A DNA stretch of 64,000 bases, from assembly GCF_007827045.1 (NCBI RefSeq), contig NZ_RPFW01000002.1:1263399-1327398 (forward strand), written 5' to 3'. Source of the stretch: Trebonia kvetii. Lineage in GTDB: Bacteria; Actinomycetota; Actinomycetes; Streptosporangiales; Streptosporangiaceae. The position numbers were made by a program, and so were the translations under genes. Below the pieces are notes generated by a model. It saw only the letters and a program-made list of their open reading frames with translations, was not told where the DNA came from and made no database searches. This document shows, piece by piece, positions 61,455 to 64,000 of this stretch (positions within the stretch are counted from its first letter, which is position 1; each line of letters opens with the position of its first letter).

Positions 61455-62075
61455 CTACCGCTGATTTGGGTTTTGAGCGGCTGATGCGGGTTCTGTCAAA
61501 GAATTAACTCTGTCTAGCAGTTCTTGCTCTTCACTGTTCTCTTTCGCTGTGCGAAATTCGCCTACCAACATTGTAACTTCCCATGCCACAATCGCACCAA
61601 AGAACGCAGATAGCATTGCGATGACAACCTGACATAGCGTGATTACGTCGTTAGAAAGTCCACTTTCGCTATCCGCTTGAGTGTCAAGTTGATTTGCCTT
61701 AACGATGGCTTTTTCGGCAGGCTTTACGTTCTTGGGATTTTCTAGCATTTGCGCAATCGCATTATCGCGCGCCACCTGGGCGTGTCGATGTAGAGAATCG
61801 ACATGATCCGCAATTGAACCAGCCTCAAAGACAACCATTGCGATCACAATTATTGAAAAAATAAAAACACCAATAAAGAGCAGAAGAATTATCTTAGAAG
61901 GCTTCGCTCGCTTTTCAGATAGCTGGTTGAATGTCAGTACTGCAGTTGTTTCTCTGGCTTGATTTGCTTGCGTCGTGGCTAGGGTGTCGAGACGCGCTGT
62001 GATGCCAGGATCGGCGTTGCGCGTAGCTATAATCTTTTGAAGTTGCCTGATTCTGGCCGCTTTAGTTCGGTTCAC
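61455..62075 (-). CDS. Two-helix membrane protein of the inserted element
   Basis: 206 residues from GTG 62075, which has GAGGGGG 4 nt upstream; ATG 62096 would add 7 residues. A basic helical N-terminus of about 75 residues is followed by membrane helix 1 (IILLLFIGVFIFSIIVIAM), a periplasmic-side loop rich in charged residues, membrane helix 2 (LCQVVIAMLSAFFGAIVAW), and a cytoplasmic Glu-rich tail. Low GC and A/T-ending codons set it apart from the chromosome. No family recognised; it may take part in transfer or exclusion functions. Confidence 0.65.
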   Translation of the reverse strand: MNRTKAARIRQLQKIIATRNADPGITARLDTLATTQANQARETTAVLTFNQLSEKRAKPSKIILLLFIGVFIFSIIVIAMVVFEAGSIADHVDSLHRHAQVARDNAIAQMLENPKNVKPAEKAIVKANQLDTQADSESGLSNDVITLCQVVIAMLSAFFGAIVAWEVTMLVGEFRTAKENSEEQELLDRVNSLTEPASAAQNPNQR

Positions 62076-62180
62076 TCTCTGCCCCCTCGTTGCCATGTTA
62101 AGCGTAGTGTACCCCCGCTAAAATGGAAAACCTACTGCCGGGCAGTTAAGCGGTTCGTGCAGCCATTTCAGTGATTAGGT

Positions 62181-62234
62181 AACCTCTGGTCAGTGTAGTC
62201 AGGGGTTAGCCTAAATCCAGAATTCCGCACTAAA
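62181..62234 (-). repeat. Copy B of the gene-tail plus terminator repeat
   Basis: The hairpin ACCTCTGG/TCAGGGGT and the motif TAAATCCAGAATTC repeat copy A. On the minus strand a 17-codon frame (TTG 62264 to TAG 62211) ends in RLKFSAEFWI, like the gene at 61242. It is probably the last codons of a deleted paralogue or a microprotein. Confidence 0.6.
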
Positions 62235-62290
62235 CTTGAGTCGCCATATACGTGAATTTGACAATTACCGCTTTTACTGGAACAATGGTA

Positions 62291-62308
62291 ATAGACATAC
62301 CTGTCTAT
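62291..62308. promoter_or_regulatory. Inverted repeat operator candidate
   Basis: ATAGACA (62291-62297) and TGTCTAT (62302-62308) are perfect 7-bp arms around TACC, 19 nt before the ATG of the first gene of the small-gene operon. The first gene product, possibly a ribbon-helix-helix protein, could bind it. Confidence 0.4.
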
Positions 62309-62327
62309 AACGGATTGGTAACGGACT

Positions 62328-62624
62328 ATGCCACTACCGGGTTTTAGCAACCTGACAGTTACCGCCGATGCTCATAGCAGACTGCGCTATTTGCGGCTAG
62401 TTCTAAGCATTGCGGAAAACCGCTCAGTCAGCTTTAGCGATGCTCTCACTTATGCTGTTGAGCTTGCCAAGACGCATCTTGCATTGGTCAATCCGGCTGA
62501 CAGTCAGGCATCAAAGCTGGTGACGGAAAAAGCTAAAAGCCTGCCCGCTGGTGAGCCTATCCCGCTGGATTTCTGGCAGAGTGCGGGAGTTCCCTTCACG
62601 GTTCCTGCTGAGGAAACATCATGA
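62328..62624 (+). CDS. Small protein, possibly ribbon-helix-helix-like
   Basis: 98 residues. VTADAHSRLRYLRLVLSIAE followed by SVSFSDALTYAVELAKTHL looks like strand-helix-helix, as in small DNA-binding proteins of actinobacterial integrative elements; this is a tentative reading. The C-terminal part is Pro-rich. It is the first gene of a chain with 4-bp overlaps, under an inverted-repeat operator candidate. Confidence 0.55.
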   Translation: MPLPGFSNLTVTADAHSRLRYLRLVLSIAENRSVSFSDALTYAVELAKTHLALVNPADSQASKLVTEKAKSLPAGEPIPLDFWQSAGVPFTVPAEETS

Positions 62625-62821
62625 GTCCTGTTGAGTGGGCAATCGCCATTAACACAGCTGGGGAGTTCATAGCCGGAACTGTGCTTACTGTTGCTGCTAT
62701 CAGGGTTACCAAGGCACTCAAGACGGATACCCGGGAGACAGCGAGGCTAACTCCGAAGGGTTTTCCCGTGCCACGTCATGAAATCAATAACGTTCCGACT
62801 CACGTTTGGGATTCATTATGA
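62621..62821 (+). CDS. Small protein with one hydrophobic segment
   Basis: 66 residues: EWAIAINTAGEFIAGTVLTV forms one membrane-like helix, followed by a basic, polar tail (RLTPKGFPVPRHEI). It overlaps both neighbours by 4 bp (ATGA). Family not recognised; its position suggests a transfer-related membrane peptide of the element. Confidence 0.55.
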   Translation: MSPVEWAIAINTAGEFIAGTVLTVAAIRVTKALKTDTRETARLTPKGFPVPRHEINNVPTHVWDSL

Positions 62822-63421
62822 GTAAAGGAACTGCGGTAGCTTACTGCACTGTCGGCGGTATCCTCATTTATAGCGGGATAAATGGCACCACGATCAGTGA
62901 CACTTTCCCCGCTGCTCTCAATGGCGATCTGAGCACTGCCAAGCGTAGTGAGAATATCGGAACTGGCAATCCGGGTGCTGTAACCACGTTTTCGGAAAGA
63001 GTAATCGGCCCCGACTAACGGTGTTGCTATCGCCAGTGATGCGCTCACGTACCAGGGACATGCCTACGCTTACGGCGGTTCCCCTGGTATCAACGGCAGT
63101 AACCCCTGGGATTGCAGCTCCTTTGTAAATTGGGTGCTAGGCCATGACTTCGGCATGACGCTTCCGGGCAACGTGAGAGGTTACAACGGAAGTAATCACG
63201 GGCCGGTTGCCAGCTCCTACGCCACCTGGCCGCAAAGCGTGACGGTTTCCAGGTCTAGCGTTCTTGCGGGTGACTTGCTTGTCTGGGCTACGCACATTGG
63301 CATTGCGATTAACAATCATCAGATGATAAGTGCGCTTAATCCAACCCTGGGAACTGAGGTTACCGGGATTGAAAACGGCGGACCACAGGGTGAATCCCTG
63401 GTGTGCCGTCGGATCATATAA
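62818..63421 (+). pseudogene. NlpC/P60-like cell-wall hydrolase, frameshifted
   Basis: The first frame (62818-63018) encodes a short membrane-anchored N-terminus (GTAVAYCTVGGILIYSGING) and ends PGAVTTFSERVIGPD. Directly after its stop a second frame without any start codon continues with AIASDALTYQGHAYAYGGSP, the catalytic Cys in WDCSSFVNWVLGHDFG and the His in WATHIGIAI. Together they make one NlpC/P60-type peptidase of about 200 residues, as found in transfer regions of actinobacterial elements. A one-base shift near 63010-63020 separates them: decay, or less likely a programmed frameshift. Confidence 0.65.
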
Positions 63422-63500
63422 GAGAGCATCTTCTAAATAGGAGAGGGTTGTATTTCAGTGGCTAATATCCTTACCATTCCTGTAATGGAAGTTAGCTAAG

Positions 63501-63873
63501 TTGCCTATTACTCCAGTCCAGAAGAAACGCGTCTCTGTTTCCCGTACTGAGATGGTTCATCGTGTTATTACTGCGCTGCCTACCGCCCGTGCTGGTTCCC
63601 CTGGCCGATGTCATGCCGGTAATTAGGTCTCTCCCGGCTGACAAGGTTCTTCTAGGGGTTACCGGCCGTGCTGAGCACAGGTTCTGGGATATGAGCAGTG
63701 AAGATCCTCACGCGATGGTGTCTGCTAACACGCGGCGTGGTAAGACACGTCTTCTCCTGCTTATCGCTGGTCAGGTTCTAGCCCAGGGTGCAGAGCGTGT
63801 GACGGTTATTGATCCTAAGCGCGTAGGCGTTGATGAATGCCTGAGCATGGTACCGGGAGTGAGGGTTTACAAC
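63501..63873 (+). pseudogene. FtsK/Tra-type DNA translocase ATPase, frameshifted and truncated
   Basis: TTG 63501 opens PITPVQKKRVSVSRTEMVHRV, which stops at 63642. The next frame continues with PLADVMPVIRSLPADKVLLG, SSEDPHAMVSANTRRGKTRLL (Walker A-like) and VTVIDPKRVGVDECLSMVPG, as in FtsK-like transfer proteins of actinobacterial integrative elements. A one-base shift near 63595-63605 joins the two. At 63873 the similarity stops where an insertion-sequence-like end begins. A 13-codon leader frame (63458-63499) ends 1 nt before the TTG. Confidence 0.6.
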
Positions 63874-64000
63874 TGTCATCTGCCATGAGCATGGGACCAC
63901 CTGCCGAGGGTTATTGCCACGGGGATGGGACCACCCCGGTTGCCAGTTGATGGACCACCCCTGCCAGGATCGCCCGGTTTGCACCGTTCTGCGAGAGATG
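63874..64000 (+). mobile_element. Left end of a putative IS21-type insertion sequence
   Basis: Protein similarity of the FtsK-like gene ends at TG 63874-63875. The following 127 bases carry three spaced copies of ATGG(G)ACCACC (63891, 63925, 63950), the kind of multiple terminal repeats known at IS21-family ends. GC rises again here. The transposase gene would start beyond the window, so the assignment is tentative. Confidence 0.4.

Overview
The window is 64 kb of chromosome from a high-GC actinomycete. Coding is dense, third-position GC is very high, GTG and TTG starts are common, and many neighbours overlap by 4 bp (ATGA/GTGA). Typical actinobacterial families are present: a SigE-type ECF sigma factor with a coupled membrane protein, a large LuxR-type ATPase regulator, a small Cys-rich DUF5999-type protein, an F420/flavin LLM oxidoreductase and a SWIM/MoxR/VWA operon. 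No rRNA, tRNA or CRISPR array was found, so the family cannot be fixed; a Streptosporangiales/Streptomycetales-type soil actinomycete is an inference. GC falls sharply after about 61.0 kb, where a decayed mobile element begins.

Layout. 0-5.5 kb: a membrane molybdenum oxidoreductase, a truncated amidohydrolase, a membrane protein with a ribosomal L7/L12-type C-terminal domain, a GNAT acetyltransferase and a class V aminotransferase. 5.7-9.5 kb: a heterodimeric ABC exporter with a leaderless-type promoter. 9.6-14.5 kb: an LLM oxidoreductase, then a catalytically degenerate serine recombinase fused to a second domain and an AbiEii-type nucleotidyltransferase, separated by a sigma factor/membrane sensor pair on the other strand. 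14.6-24 kb: a secreted copper lysyl oxidase, small proteins, an alpha/beta hydrolase divergent from 4-hydroxybenzoate hydroxylase, a DUF347-type membrane protein and uvrA. 24.3-33 kb: dienelactone hydrolase and flavodoxin, arginine deiminase, a three-subunit molybdenum hydroxylase operon (medium-small-large), a hypothetical protein and an MBL-fold hydrolase. 33.2-37 kb: a chromate-resistance-like locus in which a split ChrB (N and C domains as overlapping genes) diverges from a chain of four 4-bp-overlapping genes; the last gene of the chain is broken.

37-50 kb holds an amidohydrolase, a LuxR-type ATPase regulator, an acyltransferase bracketed by 19-bp direct repeats, a beta-glucosidase, and a purine-catabolism cluster (uraD, HIU hydrolase) divergent from an internally deleted PucR. 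It ends with a MazF-like toxin, a truncated P-loop kinase and an unusual ASCH-domain/class III aminotransferase fusion. 50.6-58.9 kb is one co-directional operon, SWIM zinc finger - DUF5691 - MoxR AAA+ ATPase - DUF5682 - VWA, probably a single ATPase/VWA machine; it is the best candidate here for a poorly understood system. A patatin-like lipase and an IclR regulator follow.

From about 60.99 kb to the right edge lies AT-richer DNA. It has cut off the 5' part of an L,D-transpeptidase gene and carries small overlapping genes, a frameshifted NlpC/P60-like protein, and the frameshifted start of an FtsK/Tra-type ATPase interrupted by what looks like the left end of an IS21-type insertion sequence. 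The number of broken genes (amidohydrolase, DUF2148-like protein, PucR, P-loop kinase, L,D-transpeptidase, NlpC, FtsK) suggests repeated rearrangement.
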